Assembly: GCA_902620895.1 (NCBI GenBank)
Contig: CACNJU010000008.1
Location: 1-64,000, forward strand
From: an uncultured Prochlorococcus sp.
Lineage (GTDB): Bacteria; Cyanobacteriota; Cyanobacteriia; PCC-6307; Cyanobiaceae
Direction: 5' to 3'
DNA: 64,000 nucleotides
In this document: one piece after another, positions 6,148 to 14,058 of the stretch
How positions within the stretch are numbered: the first letter of the stretch is position 1
Layout of the letters: every line of letters starts with the position of its first letter
The notes under the pieces: generated by a model
What the model saw: the letters and a program-made list of their open reading frames with translations, nothing else
Databases searched by the model: none
What the model was told of the DNA's origin: nothing
Made by a program: the position numbers and the translations under genes

Positions 6148-7669
6148 GTTTATTTATGATTGGTGTAGGTTTAGGAAGACTTGAGTTGCTAACTAATAAT
6201 CCCCAAATTAATTGTTGTTTCCAAGGAATTTCTTCTCTGTATGAAGAACCAAGTTGTTCATTAATTTTTGTAGATAATTCGGGCAATAAAGGTAGTAATA
6301 ATAATCCTATTATTCGGGTACTTTCTAAAACGTTATAAATAATTTCTTTAACTAGAGGTAGATTATCTTTCTCTTTTATTAAAAGCCATGGCTGATTATC
6401 ATTCAAATATAAGTTTGTATTAATTGCCAGGCTAAGTACTTCATTAGCTGCTAGATCTAATTTGTAGTTATCAAAGTTATAAATATAGTTCGCGACTGTA
6501 ATTTTGGCAGAATTCTCTAATTTATTTTCGCTTAAAAATTTTTCAATATTTGGCACTTTATTATCAAACCATTTTCTAGACATAGATAATGTTCTATTTA
6601 ATAAATTACCAATTGTATTAGCTAAATCATTATTAATAATGTCAACAAATCTTTTATCTTGAAAATCCCCATCATTTCCTAGTGATATGTCTTTAATGAG
6701 GTACCACCTTACAGGATCATTGCCATATTTTGTAAGCAATAAATCAGGGTCGAGTACATTTCCCAGGCTTTTACCCATTTTTTGACCCTCTCTTGTAAGA
6801 AACCCATGACCAAAAACTTTTTTAGGAACTTTCATATTGGCAGAAATGAGCATTGCGGGCCAATATACAGCATGGAATCTCAGAATATCTTTACCAATTA
6901 AATGAATATCAGCTGGCCATCCTCCATTAATTGATTTTTCCAATGAATGTTCTGTCGCATCAGAATTAATGGCACTTACATATCCAAGTAAAGCGTCAAA
7001 CCATACATAAAAGGTATGGTTTTCGTAATCAGGGACAGGAATTCCCCATGTGACATTCGTTCTTGATATTGAAAAATCCTTTAAACCTCTTGAAACAAAA
7101 TTTATAATTTCATTCTTTCTTTCTATTGGTTCAATAAAAGAAGGTTCGTTGATTATTTTTTCAATATCTTTTTGATATTTCGAAAGCCTAAAAAAGAGAT
7201 TCTCTTCATTTTTCCATTCTAAATTTTTTTGATGTATGGGGCACTTGTATGTTGATGAGTTTTCAGGATTATCTTTAAATTCCTCACAACCGACACAATA
7301 CCATCCTTTTTGAACTCCCATATAAATATCATCTGATGCTTTTACTCTTTCATAAAATTCATTAACAACAAATTCATGATTTTTTGAGCTTGTCCTTATA
7401 AATTTATCAAAGGATATATTCCAATTTTTCCAATTAATATTAAAAACTTCTGCGATTTCATCACAATGTGATTTTGGTTCAATACCCTTTTCAAAAGCTG
7501 TTCTTTGTATTTTCAAACCATGTTCATCAACACCAGTTATGAAAATAACTTCTTCACCTATAAGCCTTTTATACCTAGCTATTGAGTCACAAATTATTGT
7601 TGTATATACACTTCCTAAATGAGGTTTATCATTAACATAATATAAAGGGGTAGTAATGACAAAAGTCAT
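6125..7669 (-). CDS. metG: Methionyl-tRNA synthetase
   Basis: 514 residues, the short class I form without the C-terminal tRNA-binding domain. The HIGH motif appears as PLYYVNDKPHLGS (about residues 8-20) and the KMSKS loop as GQKMGKSLGN (about 294-303), with Gly replacing the first Ser. A zinc-knuckle region holds CVGC and CPIH (about 125-145). It charges tRNA-Met. The elongator-type tRNA-Met lies 2.7 kb away. It overlaps lptC, which is downstream on the same strand. Confidence 0.95.
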   Translation of the reverse strand: MTFVITTPLYYVNDKPHLGSVYTTIICDSIARYKRLIGEEVIFITGVDEHGLKIQRTAFEKGIEPKSHCDEIAEVFNINWKNWNISFDKFIRTSSKNHEFVVNEFYERVKASDDIYMGVQKGWYCVGCEEFKDNPENSSTYKCPIHQKNLEWKNEENLFFRLSKYQKDIEKIINEPSFIEPIERKNEIINFVSRGLKDFSISRTNVTWGIPVPDYENHTFYVWFDALLGYVSAINSDATEHSLEKSINGGWPADIHLIGKDILRFHAVYWPAMLISANMKVPKKVFGHGFLTREGQKMGKSLGNVLDPDLLLTKYGNDPVRWYLIKDISLGNDGDFQDKRFVDIINNDLANTIGNLLNRTLSMSRKWFDNKVPNIEKFLSENKLENSAKITVANYIYNFDNYKLDLAANEVLSLAINTNLYLNDNQPWLLIKEKDNLPLVKEIIYNVLESTRIIGLLLLPLLPELSTKINEQLGSSYREEIPWKQQLIWGLLVSNSSLPKPTPIINKLEYEQHL

Positions 7670-7738
7670 AAAGCTTTTTTTATTAATACTAACAGATATT
7701 TTTTAAACTAATAACAAACTACTATATTTATTATATTA

Positions 7739-8923
7739 TTAATAAATAAACTCTAAAAGATTACTATCATTTATATTATATTTAACTTTATATATTTTAT
7801 TACTATATATTTCTATTGATACAAAAAGAGTAATAAGAATTTCTAATGAGTAATCTGGGAAATAAACTAATGCAATATTTCTTTTATGATTAATCCACTT
7901 AACGAATATTATTTTATAAAAAGATTTTTTTTCATTCTTAAAAAATAATTTTAAATATTTCAGTTTATCATTTTTAAAAATATTATTATTTTCTGTTTGT
8001 CTATTCTTAGAATAATCAATAATCTTAGAGACTGAATTTATACTTAAATGTTCATAATTATTAATTTTATTATATACTTGTCTTTGTATAATTAAATCAA
8101 GGTATCTTCTCAATGGTGAAGTACATTGTACATACATTTTAAGTCCTAAAGATTGATGGTTTCCAGGCTTAGTGGTTATGTAACTTCTTCCCATATATTG
8201 TTTTAATATTATATATTTAATTTCACTTTCATTGTATCTATTAAGTATTTCAGATGGATTGCAATTTATTTTTTGAATCCTAAATGCAGCCGCTAAATTA
8301 TATTTATCTATAAATAAACTTGTTACATAACCCATTAATATCATTGATTCTGCAACTATAAAATGTGATATTGTTTTTTCTAATTTATTTATTACAACTT
8401 TATCCTTATATAATTTAATTTTACTATTAGGACTTTCAAAAATAATTGCTCCTTGTTTCTTTCTGAATGTAATACTTTTTTCTAATAAATTTTTAATCTC
8501 AATTAATTCTATTTCTTCTTTAGGTTGTAATTCTAATATTTCATCTGCATCTTCATAAGTTAATTGATATTTTGGTTTTATTATTGCTTCAGTTATTTCA
8601 TAATTATTTATGGATCCATCGTCATTGAATTCTATTGCTGCACTAATAGTTTCCGAAATTTTATTTTGAGCTAGATTTGCTTTTTCAAGAATCTCTTTAG
8701 GTAGCATTGGGACATATTGATCAATTAAATATAAACTGCTATTTCTCTTTCTTGCATCTAAATCAACATTGGAGTCATGCAAAAAGAGTTTGCATGGATT
8801 ACTGATATGTATCCATAAATTTTTTATATTTCCTTCTTTTATTTCTAATGAAATAGCGTCATCAACCTCATGAGGATCATCAGAGTCAATAATATATGTT
8901 TTTAAATTAGTTAGATCTTTCAA
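7739..8923 (-). CDS. Short RNB-domain ribonuclease (RNase II/R family)
   Basis: 394 residues, much shorter than RNase II (about 640) or RNase R (about 800). It starts almost directly at the RNB catalytic block, IIDSDDPHEVDDAISLE (residues 11-27), and contains the family signature CTSPLRRYLDLIIQRQV (about 275-291). The N-terminal cold-shock domains are absent and no clear S1 domain is seen at the C-terminus. Of the four metal-binding aspartates, one position (Glu19) carries Glu instead of Asp. Predicted 3'-5' exoribonuclease. It follows rpmG-rpsR on the same strand, a conserved cyanobacterial order. Confidence 0.82.
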   Translation of the reverse strand: MKDLTNLKTYIIDSDDPHEVDDAISLEIKEGNIKNLWIHISNPCKLFLHDSNVDLDARKRNSSLYLIDQYVPMLPKEILEKANLAQNKISETISAAIEFNDDGSINNYEITEAIIKPKYQLTYEDADEILELQPKEEIELIEIKNLLEKSITFRKKQGAIIFESPNSKIKLYKDKVVINKLEKTISHFIVAESMILMGYVTSLFIDKYNLAAAFRIQKINCNPSEILNRYNESEIKYIILKQYMGRSYITTKPGNHQSLGLKMYVQCTSPLRRYLDLIIQRQVYNKINNYEHLSINSVSKIIDYSKNRQTENNNIFKNDKLKYLKLFFKNEKKSFYKIIFVKWINHKRNIALVYFPDYSLEILITLFVSIEIYSNKIYKVKYNINDSNLLEFIY

Positions 8924-8968
8924 ATATTTGAGATATCAATTATAGTGCCAACTATATTCAATATAAAA

Positions 8969-9190
8969 TTAACCTTCAGGATTTACGAAGGGTAAAAGAG
9001 CTACAATTCTGGCTCTTTTTACAGCTAATGTAAGATCTCTTTGTTGCTTAGAGGTTAATCCTGTCATCCTTCTTGGTAGGATTTTACCCCTCTCAGTTAT
9101 GAATTTCTTTAGTAATTCTACATCCTTATAGTCAATAGGATCACCAGGTTTGATAGGTGATAATTGTTTTTTAAAAATTGAATTAGGCAT
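8969..9190 (-). CDS. rpsR: 30S ribosomal protein S18
   Basis: 73 residues. The S18 core is clear: [20 protein letters not shown] followed by [32 protein letters not shown]18 binds the platform of the small subunit next to S6. It lies 17 bases after rpmG on the same strand and 45 bases before the RNB ribonuclease, likely one transcript. Confidence 0.96.
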   Translation of the reverse strand: MPNSIFKKQLSPIKPGDPIDYKDVELLKKFITERGKILPRRMTGLTSKQQRDLTLAVKRARIVALLPFVNPEG

Positions 9191-9207
9191 GATTTAATTT
9201 GATTTGA

Positions 9208-9402
9208 TTACTTAATTTCTTTGTGAATTGTCATTCTGTTTAAATGAGGATTAAACTTTTTTAGTTCTAATCTTTCAGTTGTATTTCTACGATTCTTTTC
9301 AGTAGTATATCTCGAGACACCATTTGATCTCTTTGGATCTGTGCTTGTTCTAGCTTCAGTGCATTCCAGGGTCACTACAACTCTTGTCCCTTTTTTTGCC
9401 AT
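9208..9402 (-). CDS. rpmG: 50S ribosomal protein L33
   Basis: 64 residues from the Met at 9400-9402 ([19 protein letters not shown]). The frame remains open 16 codons further upstream, but L33 proteins begin at this MAKK, so the shorter start is chosen. The family core ([43 protein letters not shown]) is complete; only one Cys is present, so this is the zinc-free type. First gene of the rpmG-rpsR-RNB transcript, divergent from pheT. Confidence 0.95.
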   Translation of the reverse strand: MAKKGTRVVVTLECTEARTSTDPKRSNGVSRYTTEKNRRNTTERLELKKFNPHLNRMTIHKEIK

Positions 9403-9503
9403 TTTAATTAATACTTTATTGTATAATTTTCTATTGTACATCTTTAACAAACTTTTTTGAAGATATACTCATTTCTTTTATCATCAATGATTAAAAAATA
9501 TAT

Positions 9504-11948
9504 ATGAAAGTTTCTCAAAATTGGTTGAAAAATTTAGTAGAAATTTCTACTACTCCTGAGGATCTCTCTGAGAAATTGTCTATTGGTGGATTTGAGGTTG
9601 AATCATTAGAAGATTGTTCAGAAAATGTAAATGGTGTTGTTTTAGGTAAGGTCTTATCTGTTTTAAAACACGAAGGATCTGACAAACTCTCAATTTGCCA
9701 AGTCGATATTGGCACTTCAAAGAATTTACAAATTATCTGTGGGGCGCCCAATATTAAACCAAATATTTATGTTTATGTTGCTACTGTCGGTGCGAAATTA
9801 AATGCAGTTGATTTAACTATTAAAAGGAGTGAAATTAGAGGTGTCATGAGTGAAGGAATGATATGCTCTCTGCAGGAACTAGGCTTAGAAGACTTAAGCG
9901 AAGGGATAGAGATTATTGATGAAGATTTAGCAATAAAATATGAATTAGGCACTCCAGGGTCTGAATTACTTCAATTAAATGATTTTATATATGATTTAGC
10001 TATTACTGCTAATAGACCTGACGGAATGTCAGTTATAGGTATAGCCCGAGAAATTTCTGCCCTTTTAGAAACCACATTAAATTTTCCAGAGTTAAACCAT
10101 AAATACAAAATTCATCAACTTAAGGGAAATAAACTTTGCCCTGAGTCCATTACCTCTACTTGCATTTATACAATAAGCTGTATTGATGGAGTAAATGGAG
10201 AAATATTATCGCCAAAATGGCTTAGAGACCGTATAGAAAAATCAGGAATAAAGTCAATTAATTTTCTAGTTGATTTAACAAATTATATTCTTTTAGAACA
10301 AGGACAGCCTTTGCATGCATTTGATAAAGATAAATTATCAAAATTAATTGGAAAAGAAGTTTCACCAGAAGACTTCTCTGTACGAAAAGCCAAAGATAAC
10401 GAAAGCCTTGTATGTTTAGATGGTAAAAAATATGAATTAAATAAAAATATTACATTAGTTACTTGTTGCGATAAACCTGTCGCTATTGCCGGGGTGATAG
10501 GTGGTTTAGAGACTTCTGTAACTAATACAACCTCTTCTATTTATCTTGAAGGCGCTGTTTTTAATCCAGTTACTATAAGAAAATCTTCAAAGGCAATTGG
10601 TGTAAGAACAGAATCTAGCAGCAGATATGAAAAAGGGATTTCATCAAAAAATACGATAAGTGCAGTTACCAGAGCAATTAATCTTTTAGAGGAATATTTT
10701 TCTATAAATTTACCAATCATCCATACTTCGAATTTAAAAAAAAGTGAAGATATTTTCATTAAATTAAGGAGAAATCGAATACATAAAATTCTTGGTCCAT
10801 TAATCATTAATGATCAATTTGAAAAAAGAAATTTATCTGATACTGAAATAGTTGATAAATTAACACTTATAGGTTGTACTTTAAAGAGTAAACTATATGG
10901 CTGGGATGTAGCAGTAATTCCTCATAGATCGCAAGATTTAATAAGAGAAATAGATTTAATTGAGGAAATTGCGAGATTAATAGGGTATGACAGATTCGAC
11001 TTGAACCTTCCTAATCCAATTAAGCCAGGAAAATTGTCAACAGAACAATTGGCATTGAGAAAAGTAAAAAATGGTTTTATTGAAAATGGTTTTAACGAAG
11101 TACTTAGCTACTCTCTTGTTCCAGAAGATAAAGGAAAACTTATTAAGATTTCTAATCCTTTGTTATTAGAAACTAGCTGCCTAAGAGATAATATCTGGAA
11201 AGAACATTTAGAAATTGTAAACCGTAATATAAAAGCTGGACAATCAAGTTGTTTTATATTTGAAATTGGAAATATTTTTTATAAAAATGATGAGTTCATT
11301 CAAGAAGAACTGCTAAATGGTGCAATTTATGGCAATAAAAAATTTGGGAAATGGGAAAATTCGGGAAAGGATAATGATCTTAATTATTATCAGGCTAGAG
11401 GAAAGTTAAAGGAATCATTATCATGTTTAAATATAAAAGTTGATGATAAACCTACTGATAATATAGATTTTCTCCATCCAGGAAGAACAGCTAAATTAAT
11501 TATTGAAGGGAAAGATGCAGGTTATTTTGGTGAAATTCATCCCAAATTAATACTAGAGAAGAAGTCATTAAAAAAAGTTTATTTATTTAGCATAAATGTA
11601 GCTAAGCTTTTGGGAGCTAGTACAAGAAAAAATAAATGGATTCCAATATTTAAGCAATACCCAATTGTTCCAAAAATAGAAAGGGATATAAATTTTGTTT
11701 TCAGTAAGAAATTTTTAATAAGCGACATAACATCACATATAAGAAAAACAGGAAAAAATCTCCTGGAGGATGTAAATCTAATTGATGTTTTTGAAGATAT
11801 TAAACTTGGCAAAGATCAAATAAGTTATACATTCAGATTAACTTATAGAGATAAAGATAAAACATTATTGGAATCAGATATTACCTCAATACATTCAAAT
11901 ATAATTTCTAATGTAGAAAAATGTTTTAACACTGAATTGAGGACTTAA
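9504..11948 (+). CDS. pheT: Phenylalanyl-tRNA synthetase beta subunit
   Basis: 814 residues, standard length. In order: an N-terminal EMAP/Arg1p-like tRNA-binding domain (about 40-150, with GVVLGKVLSVLKHEGSDKLSICQVD), the B3/B4 editing region (about 210-400, with LTNYILLEQGQPLHAFD), B5 (about 410-500), the catalytic-like core (EEIARLIGYDRF onward) and a C-terminal anticodon-binding FDX-ACB domain (about 720-814, FKQYPIVPKIERDINFVF). It pairs with PheS, which is not in this window. It is divergently oriented from rpmG across a 101-base gap. Confidence 0.95.
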   Translation: MKVSQNWLKNLVEISTTPEDLSEKLSIGGFEVESLEDCSENVNGVVLGKVLSVLKHEGSDKLSICQVDIGTSKNLQIICGAPNIKPNIYVYVATVGAKLNAVDLTIKRSEIRGVMSEGMICSLQELGLEDLSEGIEIIDEDLAIKYELGTPGSELLQLNDFIYDLAITANRPDGMSVIGIAREISALLETTLNFPELNHKYKIHQLKGNKLCPESITSTCIYTISCIDGVNGEILSPKWLRDRIEKSGIKSINFLVDLTNYILLEQGQPLHAFDKDKLSKLIGKEVSPEDFSVRKAKDNESLVCLDGKKYELNKNITLVTCCDKPVAIAGVIGGLETSVTNTTSSIYLEGAVFNPVTIRKSSKAIGVRTESSSRYEKGISSKNTISAVTRAINLLEEYFSINLPIIHTSNLKKSEDIFIKLRRNRIHKILGPLIINDQFEKRNLSDTEIVDKLTLIGCTLKSKLYGWDVAVIPHRSQDLIREIDLIEEIARLIGYDRFDLNLPNPIKPGKLSTEQLALRKVKNGFIENGFNEVLSYSLVPEDKGKLIKISNPLLLETSCLRDNIWKEHLEIVNRNIKAGQSSCFIFEIGNIFYKNDEFIQEELLNGAIYGNKKFGKWENSGKDNDLNYYQARGKLKESLSCLNIKVDDKPTDNIDFLHPGRTAKLIIEGKDAGYFGEIHPKLILEKKSLKKVYLFSINVAKLLGASTRKNKWIPIFKQYPIVPKIERDINFVFSKKFLISDITSHIRKTGKNLLEDVNLIDVFEDIKLGKDQISYTFRLTYRDKDKTLLESDITSIHSNIISNVEKCFNTELRT

Positions 11949-11966
11949 TTGTATTGTTAATCTTAT

Positions 11967-12007
11967 ATGAGACCAAAAACGAGTCTATTTATAATTCTTA
12001 TATAAGA
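11967..12007. repeat. AT-rich 41-base repeat, copy 1
   Basis: Starts ATGAGAC (11967-11973) and ends in the perfect 12-base palindrome TCTTATATAAGA (11996-12007). The two landmarks begin exactly 29 bases apart, as in the copies at 12496 and 12676. Gapless identity to copy 2 is about 32 of 41 by hand count. It lies between pheT and the Trp-rich small gene. Confidence 0.5.
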
Positions 12008-12053
12008 TAAGTAATAATCCTATAAAACTAATTTATGTAGTATTATAGAGTTC

Positions 12054-12302
12054 ATGGTCAATCTACTTTCACTATTATTATCTTCAGTGTTATGGGTACA
12101 GGTTCCCCAATGGTCAGACGATTGGTCAAAATGCTCTGTAGATGTACCTGATGCTTCATGTCATTGGTATATTACTGCACCTGATAACACATTTGGAGAA
12201 GGGTTTGATTGGGCTAGTGCTCCTTGGTTTGACGCAAATGGTTTAAGCGATGTCCCCAGCATTGATAAGCATACTGCTATCCAAAAGCTCCAAAGTAAGT
12301 AG
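12054..12302 (+). CDS. Trp-rich exported small protein
   Basis: 82 residues with six tryptophans and two cysteines. The N-terminus (MVNLLSLLLSSVLWVQV) looks like a short signal peptide or anchor; it lacks basic residues. The mature part is acidic and aromatic (WSDDWSKC, SCHWYITAPDN, FDWASAPWFDANG), with Cys26 and Cys35 possibly forming a disulfide. No family recognised. A TATTAT at 12041-12046 is only 7 bases from the ATG, hinting at a nearly leaderless transcript, or the TATAAA at 12021-12026 serves as -10. Flanked by the AT-rich repeats. Confidence 0.7.
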   Translation: MVNLLSLLLSSVLWVQVPQWSDDWSKCSVDVPDASCHWYITAPDNTFGEGFDWASAPWFDANGLSDVPSIDKHTAIQKLQSK

Positions 12303-12322
12303 TACTGTCTTTAAGGCAGTAC
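12302..12322 (+). terminator. Hairpin at the stop of the Trp-rich gene
   Basis: GTACTGTC, loop TTTAA, GGCAGTAC: an 8-bp stem with one U-G pair when read on the plus strand; the same position is a C-A mismatch on the minus strand, so it belongs to the plus transcript. It starts on the last base of the stop codon. A palindrome AGCTAGCT follows, but no U-run, so it may protect the 3' end rather than terminate. Confidence 0.5.
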
Positions 12323-12495
12323 AGCTAGCTATAAAATTTAGTTATATCAGTACTTTTCAGCCACTACTATTTTCTTGGACTTAGAAAGGACATAATTTAC
12401 TGATTTATTATTAATTTAAATTTTAATTTTTTAATATGCATTAAACACTTTGGATAATTTTTTTGATTGATAAAAATAAATCTTAATTTTCTATT

Positions 12496-12536
12496 ATGAG
12501 ACTATATAATAGACTAATAATAAGTCTTATATAAGA
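12496..12536. repeat. AT-rich 41-base repeat, copy 2
   Basis: ATGAGAC at 12496-12502 and the palindrome TCTTATATAAGA at 12525-12536, again 29 bases apart. Inside, AGACT (12511-12515) and AGTCT (12523-12527) can form a 5-bp stem with a 7-base loop. Similarity to copy 3 continues rightward through AATTATTATAC to about 12546. Confidence 0.55.
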
Positions 12537-12675
12537 ATTATTATACAGAATATTTTATATTCATATAATACAAATTTTACTTTAATTTCTATTTATTCAT
12601 AATGATTGTTCCATTTAATTTAAATTATAAATAATTAACGAAAGCCAAAAAATACTTATTTAACAGCTATCTCAT

Positions 12676-12716
12676 GTAAGACTATTAAATAGACTTATAA
12701 TGAGTCTTATTTTAGA
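12676..12716. repeat. AT-rich 41-base repeat, copy 3
   Basis: GTAAGAC at 12676-12682 and TCTTATTTTAGA at 12705-12716, the same 29-base register and exactly 180 bases after copy 2. The AGACT/AGTCT inverted pair is retained (12691-12695 and 12703-12707). The repeat, including its AATTATTATAC tail, ends where the stop codon of the RHH-J gene begins. Confidence 0.55.
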
Positions 12717-12725
12717 ATTATTATA

Positions 12726-13733
12726 CTAATTTTTATATAGATTTTTTAGCAATTGATACGCTTCATTTAATTTTCTCATTTGATCTGTTGATCCTCCAGC
12801 ATCTGGATGCGTCTCTAAGGCTATTGATTTATAGGCCTCTCTAATTTTTCGGAACGTATGAGCTGATCCTGCTGATGTTGATAAATTCAATAATTTAAGT
12901 GCTCCATGTACTGTCATTGTTGAGTCCAAAGTTTCAAATGAATTTGATCTATTTTTTCGCTTAAATCTACTTACAAACCTTCTCATAAGTGTTGGTATTC
13001 TATTTATCAGGTCTGATGTAGCAAAAGGGTCTTCTAAAACACCAATCATTAATAAAACAATTTCAAGAGATGGATCTTTCTTTATCCAAAATGGGCATAA
13101 TTCTGACATTAATTTATTGGCTGCACTCCACGTAAAGGGTAGATATTCAGTTCCATCAAGATTTGGCCATATATCCCTTTCAAACCAATCCATCGAAGCT
13201 TCTACCACATGATCATTAGGAACTGATCCATATAAGGTTTTCCAATGACTAATTAACTCAATTCGACATTTTATTAATTCAGTTTCTTTAATTGTATTAA
13301 TTTGAATATCATTAATATTCTCCTTTAATTTTTCACTATTAATACTTCTACTTAGATTCTTTACTTTTTTTTCAACAAAATTGGGAAGTCTTATGTTTGA
13401 GTTGGCTTTTTCTTTATATTGATTGTTATTTGTAAATCTTTTATTCAAAGATATCTCATTAACTTCTTTTTTTACGTCTGATTTAATTAATACCAATGCA
13501 GTATCTTCATCAATATTTAACTTTTCTTTATTATTCTCGTTAAAGTCTATTTCTTGCTGTTGGTTCTTAGGTAGTAAATCATCTTCTTGAAGAAGTTCTT
13601 TAAGTATCTTTTCTATTACAGGTCCTCTTGCTCTAAATCCCCACTCTTTTCGTAATTGATCAAACCTGGAAATAAGTTCCTCAGGCAAATCAATCGAAAT
13701 TCTTTTTGTATTTGAATTTTCAGGAATATTCAA
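12726..13733 (-). CDS. Ribbon-helix-helix plus J-domain fusion protein
   Basis: 335 residues with three parts. Residues about 9-50 form an RHH-type DNA-binding unit (KRISIDLPEELISRFDQLRK, then RARGPVIEKILKELL). A variable Lys/Asn/Glu-rich linker (about 51-150) leads to a helical domain (about 155-265, HWKTLYGSVPNDHVVEASMD and PFTWSAANKLMSEL). The C-terminus is a compact J-domain with intact HPD (309-311) in ALETHPDAGGSTDQMRKLNE. J-domains stimulate DnaK; joining one to a DNA-binding fold suggests chaperone-controlled or chaperone-recruiting DNA binding. That role is inference. Flanked by inverted repeats upstream and the 41-base repeat downstream. Confidence 0.8.
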   Translation of the reverse strand: MNIPENSNTKRISIDLPEELISRFDQLRKEWGFRARGPVIEKILKELLQEDDLLPKNQQQEIDFNENNKEKLNIDEDTALVLIKSDVKKEVNEISLNKRFTNNNQYKEKANSNIRLPNFVEKKVKNLSRSINSEKLKENINDIQINTIKETELIKCRIELISHWKTLYGSVPNDHVVEASMDWFERDIWPNLDGTEYLPFTWSAANKLMSELCPFWIKKDPSLEIVLLMIGVLEDPFATSDLINRIPTLMRRFVSRFKRKNRSNSFETLDSTMTVHGALKLLNLSTSAGSAHTFRKIREAYKSIALETHPDAGGSTDQMRKLNEAYQLLKNLYKN

Positions 13734-13738
13734 TAATA

Positions 13739-13796
13739 TTTTTTGAATAGTATGGAATTTATTTAATTTTATTCAAAAAAAATTGAAAGTCCATAC
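13739..13796. promoter_or_regulatory. Interleaved inverted repeats in front of the RHH-J gene
   Basis: TTTTTTGAATA (13739-13749) and TATTCAAAAAA (13770-13780) are perfect 11-base inverted repeats, and GTATGGA (13750-13756) and TCCATAC (13790-13796) a second perfect 7-base pair. The first arm starts 5 bases from the minus-strand ATG. They may be an operator for the RHH protein itself or a 5' UTR hairpin; the pairs interleave, so they could not all form at once without a pseudoknot. Confidence 0.4.
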
Positions 13797-13875
13797 GGAA
13801 TATTGTTTTTAAATTAAAACCAATTTATTTTTATGTCACAAGTCAATTAAGTGTCTTTTTATAATAAAAGGAAAA

Positions 13876-14055
13876 ATGTTTAATTGTTATTTCAAGTCAT
13901 CTAAAGAAAAAAAGAGTTTTTATCAACATAAGAAATTAGAAATGCTAAATTATATTAAGGATTCACTTGAACGTAAAATTGCCTCAGTAACAGCATCTAT
14001 AGAAGTTCTAGAAAGTCAAATAAGCAGGGATAAGGAAGTTGAAGTAACTAACTAG
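13876..14055 (+). CDS. Small coiled-coil protein, 59 residues
   Basis: ATG at 13876 to TAG at 14053-14055. The sequence opens MFNCYFKSSKEKKSFYQHKK and ends with a heptad-like helix (LERKIASVTASIEVLESQIS, about 31-50, then RDKEVEVTN). The long amphipathic helix with Ile/Val/Leu spaced at three and four residues suggests a coiled coil. A purine-rich AAAAGGAAAA just before the ATG could act as ribosome binding site. It is divergent from the RHH-J gene and tail-to-tail with the Ap4A phosphorylase. Function unknown. Confidence 0.6.
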   Translation: MFNCYFKSSKEKKSFYQHKKLEMLNYIKDSLERKIASVTASIEVLESQISRDKEVEVTN

Positions 14056-14058
14056 TAT

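Larger units (their letters stand above)
12303..12725. other. 423-base convergent intergenic region without a gene
   Basis: It lies between two convergent genes and is very AT-rich. It holds the hairpin at its left edge and two copies of the 41-base repeat (12496 and 12676). No frame longer than about 40 codons with protein-like composition was seen on either strand. This is the longest gene-free gap in the window. Confidence 0.7.

Noticed and set aside
6105-6338. Open frame antisense to the lptC-metG junction
   Set aside because: Shadow of two well supported minus-strand genes; no initiation signal or domain.
9403-9450. Longer N-terminus of L33
   Set aside because: L33 proteins begin at MAKK; the extra 16 residues are not family-like.
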